From an uncultured Eubacteriales bacterium (GTDB lineage: Bacteria; Bacillota; Clostridia; Oscillospirales; Acutalibacteraceae), in assembly GCA_905198155.1 (NCBI GenBank), contig CAJKBQ010000012.1, positions 13,965 to 77,964 of the forward strand: a stretch of DNA of 64,000 bases, given 5' to 3'. Positions 41,622-51,266 of the stretch are shown here, one piece after another. Positions within the stretch are counted from its first letter, which is position 1. Each line of letters opens with the position of its first letter. The notes beneath the pieces are model-generated. The model worked only from the letters and a program-made list of their open reading frames with translations, ran no database searches and was not told where the DNA came from. Made by a program: the position numbers and the translations under genes.

Positions 41622-42779
41622 TTACTCTGCCCGGAATGCCGCGAACCACCGTTCGATCTCGCCGCGCCCGGCGGACACGGTTCCCTGAATCATCTCCGGC
41701 CGCCCGCCGCCGCGCCCGCGCAGCGCCGCGTGAAATGCCGGCGCCAGCGCTCGCAGATCGACCGCCCGGCTGCCCAGAATGTACCGATACCCGCGGTCGT
41801 CGTCGCCGCAGAACGCGCCGCACAGCGCGCAGCGCGCCATCCCAATGTTGACCATTTCGCGCAGCGTGTCGCTGTCGCCGTCGGCAAAGCAGCAGACCGC
41901 GCCGTCCGTGACCGGGATCGATTCGGCCTGCGCGCGCGCCAATTGCTTTTTCAGCTCGACGACGGTGTGTTTTTCGGCTTGCAGCGTGTCCAGCAGCTGC
42001 TGCACCGCCGCCGCAGCCTCCGGCTGTTTGGCGGACAGCATCGCCGAAATCTGCGCGACGCTGGCGTATTTTTCGCGGTAATCGGCCATCGCGTCCGCGC
42101 CGCACTGCATATGAATGCGCACGCCGCCGCGGAACCGCGCGAAGTCCAGCAGCTTGACCGCCCCGATCTCGCCGGTGAACGCGACGTGCGGCGCGCAGCA
42201 GGCGCAGCAGTCCACGTCGCCGATTGTCACAATCCGCACGTGTTCCGTCAGGTCCAGCTTGCTGCGGTACGTCATCGCGGCCAGGCGCGCCGGGTCGGGA
42301 TATTCGGCGATCACCGGCAGATTGGCGGTCACGGCCGCATTGGCGCGCACCTCGGCGTCGTCCAGCTGCGCGCGGGTCAGTTCGCCGTTCAGGTCGATCG
42401 TCACGTCCGCCGCGCCTAGGTGAAACCCGACGTTGTCCACACCGTACAGCCGGTGCAAAATGCCGGACACGATGTGTTCCCCCGAATGGTTCTGCATATG
42501 GCGGAACCGGCGCGCCCAGTCCAGTTCGCCGCGGACGGTCGCCCCAACCGGCAGCGGCTGCGCGGTGAAATGCACAATCTCGCCGCCGGAGATCTGGACG
42601 TCGCGGACGGGCACGGCGCTGAGCGTGCCGTGATCGGCGCCCTGGCCGCCGCCCTCCGGGAAGAATGCCGTGCGGTTCAGCACGACGGCCCAGCCGCCGT
42701 CCGCCGGCTCGCAGCGCAGTACCTGCGCGTCAAACGCGCGCAAATGGCTGTCCGAATCGTACAATGCAATGGTGTTCAT
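41622..42779 (-). CDS. alaX: Alanyl-tRNA editing protein (AlaX-L)
   Basis: 385-residue trans-editing hydrolase that clears Ser or Gly mischarged onto tRNA-Ala. N-terminal AlaRS-like second-additional domain (TAFFPEGGGQGADHGTL at about 37-53), zinc motif HSGEH (about 97-101) and CCAPH (about 197-201), and a C-terminal DHHA1-like domain (from about 270, VCCFADGDSDTLREMVNIG and ALRGRGGGRPEMIQG). So it is the long form. The start MNTIALYDSD at 42779 overlaps radC by 4 bp. Confidence 0.94.
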   Translation of the reverse strand: MNTIALYDSDSHLRAFDAQVLRCEPADGGWAVVLNRTAFFPEGGGQGADHGTLSAVPVRDVQISGGEIVHFTAQPLPVGATVRGELDWARRFRHMQNHSGEHIVSGILHRLYGVDNVGFHLGAADVTIDLNGELTRAQLDDAEVRANAAVTANLPVIAEYPDPARLAAMTYRSKLDLTEHVRIVTIGDVDCCACCAPHVAFTGEIGAVKLLDFARFRGGVRIHMQCGADAMADYREKYASVAQISAMLSAKQPEAAAAVQQLLDTLQAEKHTVVELKKQLARAQAESIPVTDGAVCCFADGDSDTLREMVNIGMARCALCGAFCGDDDRGYRYILGSRAVDLRALAPAFHAALRGRGGGRPEMIQGTVSAGRGEIERWFAAFRAE

Positions 42780-43513
42780 GGCGTATGCTCCTTGGCGTTG
42801 GATTTTTGCCCGGTCAGGCGGTCGGCGTACCGCTGCGCGTCTTTCATATAGCCGCTTTGGCGGAACGATGTGTACACTCCGTTGGCCGTGATGATGTGAT
42901 CCATCAGCTGCACGCCGCTGAATTCGAGCGCCTGAATGATCTTGGCGGTCGCCATGATATCGTCGGCGGACGGCAGCACGGAGCCGTCGGGGTGATTGTG
43001 CGCCAGCACGATCAGGTTGCAGCGGTATTTGGTGCAGATGGACAGCAGCTCGCGCGTGCTGAACTGCGCGGACGACAGGCTCCCGTGGACGATCACGTCG
43101 CTGAACCGGACGTATCCCGTGTTGGTCAGCAGCATCGCGAACACCACTTCGTGGTCGTACCCCAGCATCCGCAGATTGATGAATTCCGCGGCGTCCTCCA
43201 GCGACAGAATCGGCGCGTCCGTTGGGTGAACCGATTCCGACAGATACAGCCGTGCCAGCTGCGGGATCATGTGCAGGAACACGGCGGTCTGTTCGCCGAT
43301 GCCGTCCACCCTGCACAGCTCGTCGATCGGCGCATCCAAAATGCCGGGCAGCGAGTGAAACCGATCGACCAGCCGGTGCGCGATGCCGTTGGTGTCGCGG
43401 CGGGGGATGATGGTGAACAGCAGCAGTTCGATCAGATTGTGCAGCTCAAAGTGATCCAGCCCTTCCTGCTCGAACCGTTTGCGCAGCCGTTCGCGGTGTC
43501 CGCCGTGCTCCAT
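42776..43513 (-). CDS. radC: RadC family JAB-domain protein
   Basis: 245 residues. N-terminal UPF0758/HhH region (ELLLFTIIPRRDTNGIAHRLV, DELCRVDGIGEQTA) and C-terminal MPN/JAMM domain with HNHPDGSVLPSADD (HxH-x7-S-x2-D) at about residues 172-185. Despite the name, a DNA repair role is not established for the family. ATGA overlap with alaX; GAAAGGAAC site. Confidence 0.92.
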   Translation of the reverse strand: MEHGGHRERLRKRFEQEGLDHFELHNLIELLLFTIIPRRDTNGIAHRLVDRFHSLPGILDAPIDELCRVDGIGEQTAVFLHMIPQLARLYLSESVHPTDAPILSLEDAAEFINLRMLGYDHEVVFAMLLTNTGYVRFSDVIVHGSLSSAQFSTRELLSICTKYRCNLIVLAHNHPDGSVLPSADDIMATAKIIQALEFSGVQLMDHIITANGVYTSFRQSGYMKDAQRYADRLTGQKSNAKEHTP

Positions 43514-43597
43514 GGATGATCGTTCCTTTCCGTCCGTTTTATCTTTCTATTATAGCCTATTTTCGCCCGTTTGAAAAGAGGAATCGACCAAAAAATT

Positions 43598-43636
43598 CAA
43601 AAAACAGGCGCGAACCGTGCGGCTCGTGCCTGTTTT
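43598..43636 (-). terminator. Terminator after fructose-6-phosphate aldolase-like gene
   Basis: Inverted repeat ACAGGC-CGAGCC / GGTTCG-GCCTGT (43604-43634) with a T-run on the minus strand. Confidence 0.8.
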
Positions 43637-43651
43637 ATCGATTTTGACCGC

Positions 43652-44308
43652 TCAGTGCGCCATGCCGGCGGCCGCCCAGTCGGCGTTGAATTTCGCGATC
43701 CCGGCGTCGGTCAGCGGGTGCGCGAGCATCTGCCGCAGCACCTTGTACGGCACGGTCGCGATGTCGGCGCCGGCCTTGGCCGCATTGACCGCGTGGAGCG
43801 GGCTGCGGATGCTGGCCGCGATGATCTGCGTCGGAATCTGGTGCAGGCGGAAAATCTGCGCGATCTCCGCCACCAGCGCGCACCCGTCGCCGGCAATGTC
43901 GTCCACCCGGCCGATGAACGGGCTGACGTACGTCGCCCCGGCGCGCGCCGCCAGCAGCGCCTGCGCGGCGGAGAACACCAGCGTCACGTTGGTGTGGAAC
44001 CCTTCGGCGCTCAGCACCTTCACGGCTTTCAGCCCCTCGGCGGTCATCGGGATTTTGATGGTGAGGCGGTCGTCCGGCAGCTGGCGGCGCAGTGCGCGCG
44101 CCTCGCCGATCATCCCGGCTGCGTCGGCGGCCAGCACCTCGGCGCTCACCGGCCCGTCCACAATGGTGAGAATCTCCCGTACCACTTCCACAAAATCGCG
44201 CCCCTCGCGCGCGATCAGCGACGGATTGGTGGTCACGCCGCTCACAAATCCCATATCGTTCGCGTCGCGAATCTCCGCGACGTTGGCCGTGTCAATAAAA
44301 ATACGCAT
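43652..44308 (-). CDS. fsa: Transaldolase / fructose-6-phosphate aldolase-like protein
   Basis: 218-residue TIM-barrel aldolase of the short transaldolase subfamily. The N-terminus MRIFIDTANVAEIRDA and GVTTNPSLIAREG are typical; Schiff-base Lys85 sits in LTIKIPMTAEG; ATYVSPFIGRVDD and ADIATVPYKVLRQML complete the active site. The Tyr/Phe position that separates FSA from transaldolase was not resolved. GAAAGGAAG site. It stands alone with its own terminator. Confidence 0.9.
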   Translation of the reverse strand: MRIFIDTANVAEIRDANDMGFVSGVTTNPSLIAREGRDFVEVVREILTIVDGPVSAEVLAADAAGMIGEARALRRQLPDDRLTIKIPMTAEGLKAVKVLSAEGFHTNVTLVFSAAQALLAARAGATYVSPFIGRVDDIAGDGCALVAEIAQIFRLHQIPTQIIAASIRSPLHAVNAAKAGADIATVPYKVLRQMLAHPLTDAGIAKFNADWAAAGMAH

Positions 44309-44420
44309 GGTTTAACAGCTTCCTTTCGTATGTTTGCGATTCCGTATTCTATTGTACACGCTGCGCGGGAAAAATACGTTTGAAAATTTTGCGACTTATT
44401 TGCGGAAATTTAGATTTCGC

Positions 44421-44449
44421 TTGACGGTTCCGAAAAAAAGCAATATAAT
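44421..44449 (+). promoter_or_regulatory. Sigma-A promoter of AraC-family gene
   Basis: TTGACG (44421-44426), 17-bp spacer, TATAAT (44444-44449), 35 bp before the ATG. Confidence 0.8.
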
Positions 44450-44483
44450 TGGAGCAAGACCAATTCACAAGGAAGTGCGCCCG

Positions 44484-45344
44484 ATGACGTTTGAGCCGGA
44501 TTGCAGCCGCATTCACATTCACGACATGAAAAATAACCGCGCCGACGTGCTGATCCGGCGCAAAGAGCTGCGGGACTACCCGCTGCATTGGCACGACTGC
44601 TTCGAGATCGAGCTGGTGCTGTGCGGCAAGGCGCAGCACACGCTGAACGGCGAGCCGTATACGCTGTCCGCCGGGAGCCTGTACCTGCTGCGCCCCACGG
44701 ATTTCCACGCCGTGCAGCTGGTGGAGCCGGTGACGGTGTATAACCTGATGTTTTTGGAGGACGCCATCGACGACGAGCTGCTGAATTTAATCATGGACGC
44801 CGACGGCAACCTGGCGGCGCAGCTGGATGCGGTGGAGTACGCGGAGCTGTCGGCGCTGATGCAGCTGGCCGTGCGCGAATTCGACGGCAACCAGCGCTAC
44901 CGCGACGCCTGCCTGCATCACTTGCTGGAATGCATTTTCATCCGGTCGGTGCGGCTGTGCGCCCAGCCGCCGCGCCGCCGCACGGGTACGCCGCCGACGC
45001 TGCAAAAAACGCTGACCTACCTGCACGGCCACTTCCGCGAAAACCCGTCGATGGCCGAAATGGCGGCGCAAAGCGGGTTCAACCCGTGCTATTTCAGCGC
45101 GCTGTTTCACAAGGAGACGGGCAAAACGTACAAAGCGTACCTCACCGATTTGAAGCTGAACTACGCGCGCAAACTGGCGCTGGCCAGCACGCTCCAGGTG
45201 ACGGAAATCTGCTATGCCAGCGGGTTCAATTCGCTGTCGCACTTCATGCGCGAATACAAAGCGCGCTTCGGCGTCTCTCCGCGCACCTCCCGCGTCAAGC
45301 ATACCGCCGAAGTGCCGCCCGCCCCGCAGGAATCGCCCGGATAA
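44484..45344 (+). CDS. AraC-family transcriptional regulator
   Basis: 286 residues. N-terminal cupin sensor (LRDYPLHWHDCFEIELVLCG at about 29-48, TLSAGSLYLLRPTDFHAV) and C-terminal double helix-turn-helix (MAEMAAQSGFNPCYFSALFHKETG and ICYASGFNSLSHFMREYKARFG). Own promoter. It would have been convergent with the AraC gene now at 55595-56449 before the mobile element inserted between them. Target unknown. Confidence 0.92.
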   Translation: MTFEPDCSRIHIHDMKNNRADVLIRRKELRDYPLHWHDCFEIELVLCGKAQHTLNGEPYTLSAGSLYLLRPTDFHAVQLVEPVTVYNLMFLEDAIDDELLNLIMDADGNLAAQLDAVEYAELSALMQLAVREFDGNQRYRDACLHHLLECIFIRSVRLCAQPPRRRTGTPPTLQKTLTYLHGHFRENPSMAEMAAQSGFNPCYFSALFHKETGKTYKAYLTDLKLNYARKLALASTLQVTEICYASGFNSLSHFMREYKARFGVSPRTSRVKHTAEVPPAPQESPG

Positions 45345-45387
45345 TCCGTACCTTGTTTTCCAACTTTTTTACTTTTCACGCTTCACT

Positions 45388-45404
45388 GGGCTAAAAAGGG
45401 GGAC
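45388..45404 (+). repeat. Left terminal inverted repeat of the element
   Basis: GGGCTAAAAAGGGGGAC, inverted match to 55585-55601 with one mismatch. Confidence 0.75.
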
Positions 45405-45525
45405 GCCAACGCGCACCTGCGATAAAGCAGGTGCCCCAAGCGGTTTCATAAACAAAATTACAAAATGATTGGTTGTCGGATGCGGACGAATTACAGTAAA
45501 TAAATTCAAAAAAGAGGTTACTGTA

Positions 45526-45849
45526 ATGAAGCACACAAATAGAAATAACAACGAAAACACAAACTTTGAAAATGGCATTTTCAGAAACGACTGCAAGAGA
45601 GGTAACGGCATTGACAATAGCTTTGAAATCAGCTATACCGAGCATGACGGTCTGCTCTACCCCGACTTCGCTATGCCGGAGCAAACACATTTTTCTATCG
45701 GCAAATTCGGAAGTTTACGCCTTGCATTTATGAAGGCACATCGGAAAGGCACCTACACCACACTTTTGACACAGTGCCGGTTGAATGCATATCTTCACGA
45801 CATCGACACCGTAGCATATGATCTCGGAGGAGTCCAAACGCACCGGTAA
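45526..45849 (+). pseudogene. tnpV: TnpV fragment fused to foreign 3' sequence
   Basis: 107 codons. The stretch ISYTEHDGLLYPDFAMPEQT followed by FSIGKFGSLRLAFMKAHRKGTYTTLL is TnpV of Tn4451-type elements, a small protein of unknown role. It breaks off after LHDIDTVA; the normal C-terminal ~50 residues are absent and a few out-of-frame codons follow. AAAGAGGT lies ahead of ATG 45526. Confidence 0.8.
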
Positions 45850-46246
45850 TATGATCGCCTCGCGCAAGCTGTTTGACGACTCCGAAGCGGCGCACCCGAT
45901 CACCGGGGAGGAGTTCATCAAGGTCGAGAATATCCGCGGCAAGCTGTTTCTTGTCGGCGCGGAGGACGACGCACTTTGGGACGCCGCAAAATACATTCGC
46001 CGCATGGAGAAACGCCTTGCGGAAAAACCGCACACCTGCGAAGTCGAGGCGGTCGTATACGAGCACTGCACGCATTTTGTTTTCCCCGACGGTATGCTCA
46101 AGACCATGCTGCCCGTCGGCTCGGCACTGTTTGTCAAGCTGGCGTTCAGTGCTGCGAAAAAATATCCCAAGGAGTGCAAAGCGGCGCGCATTGACATTGA
46201 CCGCCACATGACCCGCGCGATATGCGATTGGAGGGACAAAAAATGA
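45818..46246 (+). pseudogene. C-terminal fragment of a BAAT-type acyl-CoA thioester hydrolase
   Basis: 142 codons matching the C-terminal alpha/beta-hydrolase half of bile-acid-CoA:amino acid N-acyltransferase-like thioesterases: GKLFLVGAEDDALWDAAKYI (catalytic Asp region) and YEHCTHFVFPDGM (catalytic His). The N-terminal domain and nucleophile are missing, a stop codon sits just before the first ATG, and the tnpV frame runs across the junction at about 45817. A deletion or recombination has joined the two genes. Confidence 0.75.
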
Positions 46247-46905
46247 CTTATTCCGGAATGCCTTTCGGTATGTGGACGCTGTTTGCGCCGTCGTTCCGAA
46301 AGCAGCTGACAGCGGTGTTCGGCTATGATACGGACACGGCAAAAGCGATTGCGAAAAAAGCGAAGCCGAAATACAGGGAGATCATCTCCGAGCTGCCCGA
46401 ATTTGAAAAAGGCGACCGGTTCAAGATGAACCTCGTCAACTGCGCGATGATCGGTGCGTTTATTCTCTCCATGCCGGAGCGCCCAAAGGTGGACAGACTG
46501 ACAGATTACTACGCAAAATCCATGATGACAAAGCCCATGAAATGGTTCTGCCGCAAAAGCGGAAAGAGCAAATTCACCGAAAAGGACATTGCCGGTATGA
46601 AAGCCACCGCCGCGCTGAGAGCCGCTGACCGCAACCCCTACTCGTGGAATATGGAGTTTTACGAATACCCCGACGGCAGCGGCTACGAGGGACGCTTCAC
46701 CAAATGCGGCATCTGTGTGCTGATGAAAAAGCTGGGGCTATATGATTTAACCCCCGCGCTGTGCCGTCTGGATTACACCATGAGCGGAGCCGGCGGCGTG
46801 ACTGACTTTGTGCGGCAGTACACTCTTGCCTCCGGCGGACCGTACTGCGACTGCGGATATAAAAAGAAGGGCCTCGTGAAAGCCGAAAAGGAGGCAGGAC
46901 GGTGA
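46243..46905 (+). CDS. L-2-amino-thiazoline-4-carboxylic acid hydrolase family protein
   Basis: 220 residues, ATC-hydrolase-like. Conserved stretches near the C-terminus: YEGRFTKCGICVLMKKLGLYDLTPALCRLDY, with Cys and Asp positions that define the family. The start MTYSGMPFG at 46243 follows GGAGGG and overlaps the upstream fragment by 4 bp. Members open thiazoline rings in cysteine metabolism, but many are uncharacterised. No membrane segment. Confidence 0.75.
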   Translation: MTYSGMPFGMWTLFAPSFRKQLTAVFGYDTDTAKAIAKKAKPKYREIISELPEFEKGDRFKMNLVNCAMIGAFILSMPERPKVDRLTDYYAKSMMTKPMKWFCRKSGKSKFTEKDIAGMKATAALRAADRNPYSWNMEFYEYPDGSGYEGRFTKCGICVLMKKLGLYDLTPALCRLDYTMSGAGGVTDFVRQYTLASGGPYCDCGYKKKGLVKAEKEAGR

Positions 46906-47261
46906 AAACAGAAGAACAAGAAAAGTTCATCCGTTGCTGTATTCTCGGCGCGATCGGCGGGATATTGATGGCTGCCGGTGATTGGCTGCTGGGGTGCGTT
47001 CCGCTTCTGGAGACGGACACGGGAATGTTCAACAGAGCTTATTATTTATCCGGCTCTTACGATTTGTGGAAGCCCGCATTGGTCGTCGGAATGGGAGCGC
47101 TTGGGTGTTTTTTCTACTCCTTCATGGTAAAGGCACTGAATACGGATATTGACGCAAAATATAAGAAAACAAAAGCTGTCCAGTATCTTGCCGGATGGCG
47201 GCGTTGGACTGGACATCGGCTGCGGCAGCGGTGCGCTGACCATTGCCTGCGCAAAGCGTAA
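46902..47261 (+). pseudogene. Truncated DUF6796-like membrane protein
   Basis: The first ~85 codons encode two membrane segments (CCILGAIGGILMAAGDWLLG and VVGMGALGCFFYSFMVKAL) of a predicted multi-pass protein. After NTDIDAKYKK (about 47160) the sequence changes to the interior of a methyltransferase gene read in another frame. The 4-bp ATGA overlap with the upstream gene shows they once formed an operon. Family name is tentative. Confidence 0.55.
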
Positions 47262-47703
47262 TCCGCAGGGGAAAATGGTCGGTATCGACCGCTGGGGCAA
47301 GGAATATGCATCCTTCAGTCTGCCGCTGTGCGAAAAAAACGCCGCGGCGGAGGGCGTGAAAAACGCTTCGTTCCGGCGCGGAAACGCCGTGAAGCTGGAT
47401 TTCCCCGACGAGAGCTTCGACGCGGTGACCAGCAACTATGTCTATCATAATATCACAGGGGCAGACAAGCAGGCGCTTCTGCTGGAAACACTGCGGGTGC
47501 TGAAAAAAGGCGGAACGTTTGCCATCCACGACCTGATGTCACCCCGCAGATACGGCGATATGCAGGCGTTTGTCCAAAAGCTCATGGAGATGGGCTATGA
47601 GCATGTGGAGCTGATTGACACAACCGACGGCAGCTTTATGACGCCGAAGGAAGCCTGCCGCCTGATGCTTCGCGGCTCAACATTGCTGGTGGGACGGAAG
47701 TAA
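47149..47703 (+). CDS. Class I SAM-dependent methyltransferase, probably N-terminally truncated
   Basis: 184 codons. SAM motif I GVGLDIGCGSGALTIACAK, motif II/III VGIDRWGKEYASFSLPL and post-motif FDAVTSNYVYHNITGADKQ are those of UbiE-like enzymes. The normal N-terminal 40-60 residues are absent because the frame begins right at the junction with the membrane protein fragment, and no ribosome site precedes 47149. May be a decayed gene. Confidence 0.7.
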   Translation: MTQNIRKQKLSSILPDGGVGLDIGCGSGALTIACAKRNPQGKMVGIDRWGKEYASFSLPLCEKNAAAEGVKNASFRRGNAVKLDFPDESFDAVTSNYVYHNITGADKQALLLETLRVLKKGGTFAIHDLMSPRRYGDMQAFVQKLMEMGYEHVELIDTTDGSFMTPKEACRLMLRGSTLLVGRK

Positions 47704-47772
47704 CCGGTGTGGAATCCGTTTGCCGGTCTGCTTCTGAGATTTGTTTGACAGAATTTTTCGGATTGCGCTGCT

Positions 47773-49506
47773 TCAGACCTTCCACCCGGCAGCCTGCTTA
47801 CGCTCGACCACGAACCGACGGTAAAGTCCGTCCACGGTTACCAGCTCGTCGTGCGTGCCCTGCTGAACGATCTCGCCGTGATCGACGACGAAAATGCAGT
47901 CTGCATTTCGCACGGTCTTGAGTCGGTGAGCGATCATGATGACGGTTTTGTTATGTGTCAGCTCGGAGACGGCTTCCATCAGCTCCTTTTCGTTTTCGGG
48001 GTCAACATTGGCGGTCGCCTCGTCAAGAATGATGATGGGCGAGTCCTTCATAATTGCCCGTGCGATGGAAATTCTCTGGCGTTCGCCGCCCGAAAGCGTT
48101 GCGCCGCCCTCGCCGATCACGGTATCAAAGCCGTCCGGCAGAGCCATGACGAAGTCATAGCAGCGCGCTTTTTTTGCGGCGGTTTTCACTTCGTCAAGCG
48201 TCGCGTCCGGTTTGCCGAAACGGATATTGTTTGCTATGGTATCGGAGAAAAGATATGTCCGCTGGAACACAAAGGAGAAGTTCCGAATCAGGCTGTCGTA
48301 GCTGTATTCGCGTACATCATGTCCGCCGAGGCTCACACTGCCGCCCTGCACATCCCAGAACCGCGCCATGAGGTTGCAGAGCGTTGTTTTGCCGCTGCCG
48401 GAGGGACCGACTATCGCAACAGTAGTTTTCTGCGGAATGGTCAGCGATACATCGTGCAGGATGGGCTTGCTGTCGTAGGAAAAATCAACATGGGAAAGGA
48501 CGATGTCCTCGCGCTCGGGGGTCAGCTCCTCGCCGTCAATATCCATCGGTTCTACGGAAAGGATCGAATTTGCCTTGTCAACGCCGATATCGATGGAGCG
48601 GAAAAGAGATGAGAAGCTTCCCGCGCTGTCAAGCTGTTCAAAGAGGATAAAGGAGCAGATGAGCATGAGCAGGCAGCTTGAAAGTTCCATGGTTCCGCTG
48701 AAATAGAACACGATGGCACCGACGCAAACGGCGATGCCAGTGAGCTTGTTGATGACAAACTGCGCCAGCATATAAAGCACCGACGGAATCTCCATTCCGA
48801 ATGAAGCCTTGCGCGCCTCCTCCACAGCGGCATGCACCTGCGTCGTGGAATCATGGGTCAGGTCGAAATTTTTGACCTCAGCAATGCCCTGCACATATTC
48901 GAGAACCTTTGCGACCAGGCGCTCATCGGCATTGAATTTGCGCTGCGCAAGCGCCTGTTCACCGCGCTGCATTGCCGCATTGACGGCAAAGAAAACGATA
49001 AGTCCCGCGAGCGTGATAAGTCCCATGCGCCAGTCGAAGAGAAACATCATAACTGCGATGATGCCGGAGGTCAGAAATCCGCGCGTTGTCACTATGACCA
49101 CGCGGGTGGCGACATTCGCCATGTTCTCCATGGTATTGGTGGTGACGGAAGTGACCTCGCCGAGGCTGTTGTCGTTGAACCAACCCATGGGCAGGTAGCG
49201 CAGGTGCTCGGCAATTTCAATGCGTTTGTTGGCGCAGGCGCGGTAGCCCGCACGGGTCTGGAGCATGGTGGACTTCATGTTGATGGCAATGGTGACAATC
49301 AGTGAGCCGACAATAATCCCGAGGCTTGCAAAGAGCGTCGCCGCCGTGACATTCTTTTCGAGCAATGCCCGAATGACGATAGCGGCGGCAGGAATACGCA
49401 TGGCAGAGCAGATGGCGCTGATAACCCCAAGCCAGATTGAGATAACAAACATTTTTCGGTTTTCCCTGCCGCAGAAAGCAAAGAATTTTTTAAGCGTTCG
49501 GAACAT
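47773..49506 (-). CDS. ABC transporter, fused permease-ATPase (half-transporter B)
   Basis: 577 residues. Six-helix type I exporter membrane domain (residues 1-310) and ATPase domain with Walker A VGPSGSGKTTL (about 362-372), signature LSGGERQR (about 470-477) and Walker B IIILDEATA. Overlaps the partner gene by one base (stop/start), so the two probably form a heterodimer. Start MFRTLKKFF at 49506 follows GGGGAGG. In some bacteria such heterodimers coupled to MptD and ECF genes import metal-chelators; direction and substrate here are not known. Confidence 0.92.
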   Translation of the reverse strand: MFRTLKKFFAFCGRENRKMFVISIWLGVISAICSAMRIPAAAIVIRALLEKNVTAATLFASLGIIVGSLIVTIAINMKSTMLQTRAGYRACANKRIEIAEHLRYLPMGWFNDNSLGEVTSVTTNTMENMANVATRVVIVTTRGFLTSGIIAVMMFLFDWRMGLITLAGLIVFFAVNAAMQRGEQALAQRKFNADERLVAKVLEYVQGIAEVKNFDLTHDSTTQVHAAVEEARKASFGMEIPSVLYMLAQFVINKLTGIAVCVGAIVFYFSGTMELSSCLLMLICSFILFEQLDSAGSFSSLFRSIDIGVDKANSILSVEPMDIDGEELTPEREDIVLSHVDFSYDSKPILHDVSLTIPQKTTVAIVGPSGSGKTTLCNLMARFWDVQGGSVSLGGHDVREYSYDSLIRNFSFVFQRTYLFSDTIANNIRFGKPDATLDEVKTAAKKARCYDFVMALPDGFDTVIGEGGATLSGGERQRISIARAIMKDSPIIILDEATANVDPENEKELMEAVSELTHNKTVIMIAHRLKTVRNADCIFVVDHGEIVQQGTHDELVTVDGLYRRFVVERKQAAGWKV

Positions 49507-51266
49507 TACGCCACCTCCCCGCTGTCTTTTACGCTGATGTGAGCTTCCCACATGGTTTTGTAGAGCGGGCAGGAGGCAAGCAGCTCTTCCTGCGTGCCTG
49601 TCGCTTCGATATTGCCGTGGTTTACGACGAAGATCCGGTCTGCATCCGCAATGGTGGAAAGGCGATGCGCGATGACGAGCAGCGTCTTTCCGCGCACCAG
49701 GTGCGCAAGTGCGGACTGGATGACCGCCTCATTTTCGGGATCCGTATAAGAAGTCGCTTCGTCGAGAATGACGACAGGTGCATCCTTTAACATAGCGCGG
49801 GCAATGGAAATACGCTGCCGCTCGCCGCCGGAAAGATGCCCGCCCGATGCACCGCACACAGTCTGATAACCGTTTTCAAGGCTCATGATAAATTCGTGGC
49901 AGCCGCACTTTTTCGCCGCGGCGATAACTTCTTCGTCGCTTGCACCTTTTCTGCCCATGCGGATGTTGTCCATGACAGAAAGGTCAAAAAGATAGTTGTC
50001 CTGCGACACATAGGCGATGCGGTCGGTGCACTCCCCAAGCGGCAGGGTGCGGATGTCCACGCCGCCGAGGTCGATTTCCCCGTCCTTCACATCCCAGAGA
50101 GAGGCGACAAGCCGCGCGATGGTCGACTTTCCGCTACCGGATGGGCCGACGAGCGCGTTGACCGTCCCCGGCTCGATACGCAGGCTGACGCCGTGCAGTA
50201 CCTCCTTGTCATGGTAGGCAAACCGTACATTTTTCAGCTCGATGGAGTGATCGGCGGGCAGTTTTTCGGCTTTTTCCGGGCGATGCATATCCTCGCCCGA
50301 CAGCACCTCCGCCACCTCACCGACGATGGTACGCACCTGTGCGATATCGTCGGTATACGAAAACGCTGTGATGAGCGGCTGCATTACGCCGAAGGAAAGC
50401 ACGATGACGGTAAGGAATGTTTCCGCCGAGAGCGTGCCGTGCATATAGAGCAGACACCCCACCGGCAGAATGCCAAGCAGCGTCGAGGGGAATATCGCCA
50501 TGCCTGCGACCTGACCGAACAGACTGCCGCGCATCCAATCTATAAAGCAGTCCGCGCCCTCTTTGGCCGCGGAAACGAACTTCGCATAGCTCGTTTTCGA
50601 CTGCCCGAAAGCTTTTATGACCTCAATGCCGCCGATGTATTCCACGGCGGTGTCGTTGAGCGCTTTTGTCGAGGTGACGGTGCGCTGAAACTTCTCTTTG
50701 TAGCCGCTGAACATGGACATAAAGCAGAGAATGCCGAGCGGCAGGACGATAAACATGGAAAGACCCATGCGCCAGTCTAGAGTAAACAGCAACACAAGAA
50801 CTGCCAGCGCACCGACGATGTTGGCGGTCATTTCCGGCAGCAGATGGGCGAGCGTCGTTTCGATGGAATCGACGCGCTCGACGATGATGTTTTTGTAAGA
50901 GCCGGAGGAACGGTCAAGCACGGTGCCGAGCGGCAGTGTTGCCAGCTTGTCGAGCAGCCGTGTGCGGGTGTTGGCAAGCACACAAAATGTGGCATGGTGG
51001 GAAAGCGAAGTGGAGACGCTGTGCAGCGCATAGCGCAGTACCCAGAAGCCCGCCATCCATGCGCAGAGCGTCAGGCACTGCCGGAGCTCCGCCGTGCCGA
51101 TCACCAGCGCGGTGATGATTTTGATGATGATAAAATACGGGATAAGCGAGCAGGCGACGCCGAGCAGCGCAACGATAATGCTGAATGCATATTCGCCCCG
51201 TCTGCCTTTTGAAAGCTCCATGAGCCAGGAGGAGGCGGAACGCTTTTGCTCAGATGTTTTGTTCAT
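49506..51266 (-). CDS. ABC transporter, fused permease-ATPase (half-transporter A)
   Basis: 586 residues. Type I exporter membrane domain (about 20-320) and ATPase domain: Walker A VGPSGSGKSTI (about 373), signature LSGGERQR (about 480), Walker B PVVILDEATSYTDPEN. Overlaps the MptD gene by 17 bp; start MNKTSEQKRS follows GGAGG. Forms a pair with the next gene. The first helix starts EYAFSIIVALLGVACS. Confidence 0.92.
   Translation of the reverse strand: MNKTSEQKRSASSWLMELSKGRRGEYAFSIIVALLGVACSLIPYFIIIKIITALVIGTAELRQCLTLCAWMAGFWVLRYALHSVSTSLSHHATFCVLANTRTRLLDKLATLPLGTVLDRSSGSYKNIIVERVDSIETTLAHLLPEMTANIVGALAVLVLLFTLDWRMGLSMFIVLPLGILCFMSMFSGYKEKFQRTVTSTKALNDTAVEYIGGIEVIKAFGQSKTSYAKFVSAAKEGADCFIDWMRGSLFGQVAGMAIFPSTLLGILPVGCLLYMHGTLSAETFLTVIVLSFGVMQPLITAFSYTDDIAQVRTIVGEVAEVLSGEDMHRPEKAEKLPADHSIELKNVRFAYHDKEVLHGVSLRIEPGTVNALVGPSGSGKSTIARLVASLWDVKDGEIDLGGVDIRTLPLGECTDRIAYVSQDNYLFDLSVMDNIRMGRKGASDEEVIAAAKKCGCHEFIMSLENGYQTVCGASGGHLSGGERQRISIARAMLKDAPVVILDEATSYTDPENEAVIQSALAHLVRGKTLLVIAHRLSTIADADRIFVVNHGNIEATGTQEELLASCPLYKTMWEAHISVKDSGEVA

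Noticed and set aside
45391..45690. Minus-strand ORF at the left transposon end
   Set aside because: Antisense to the TnpV remnant and through the terminal hairpin; no ribosome site.
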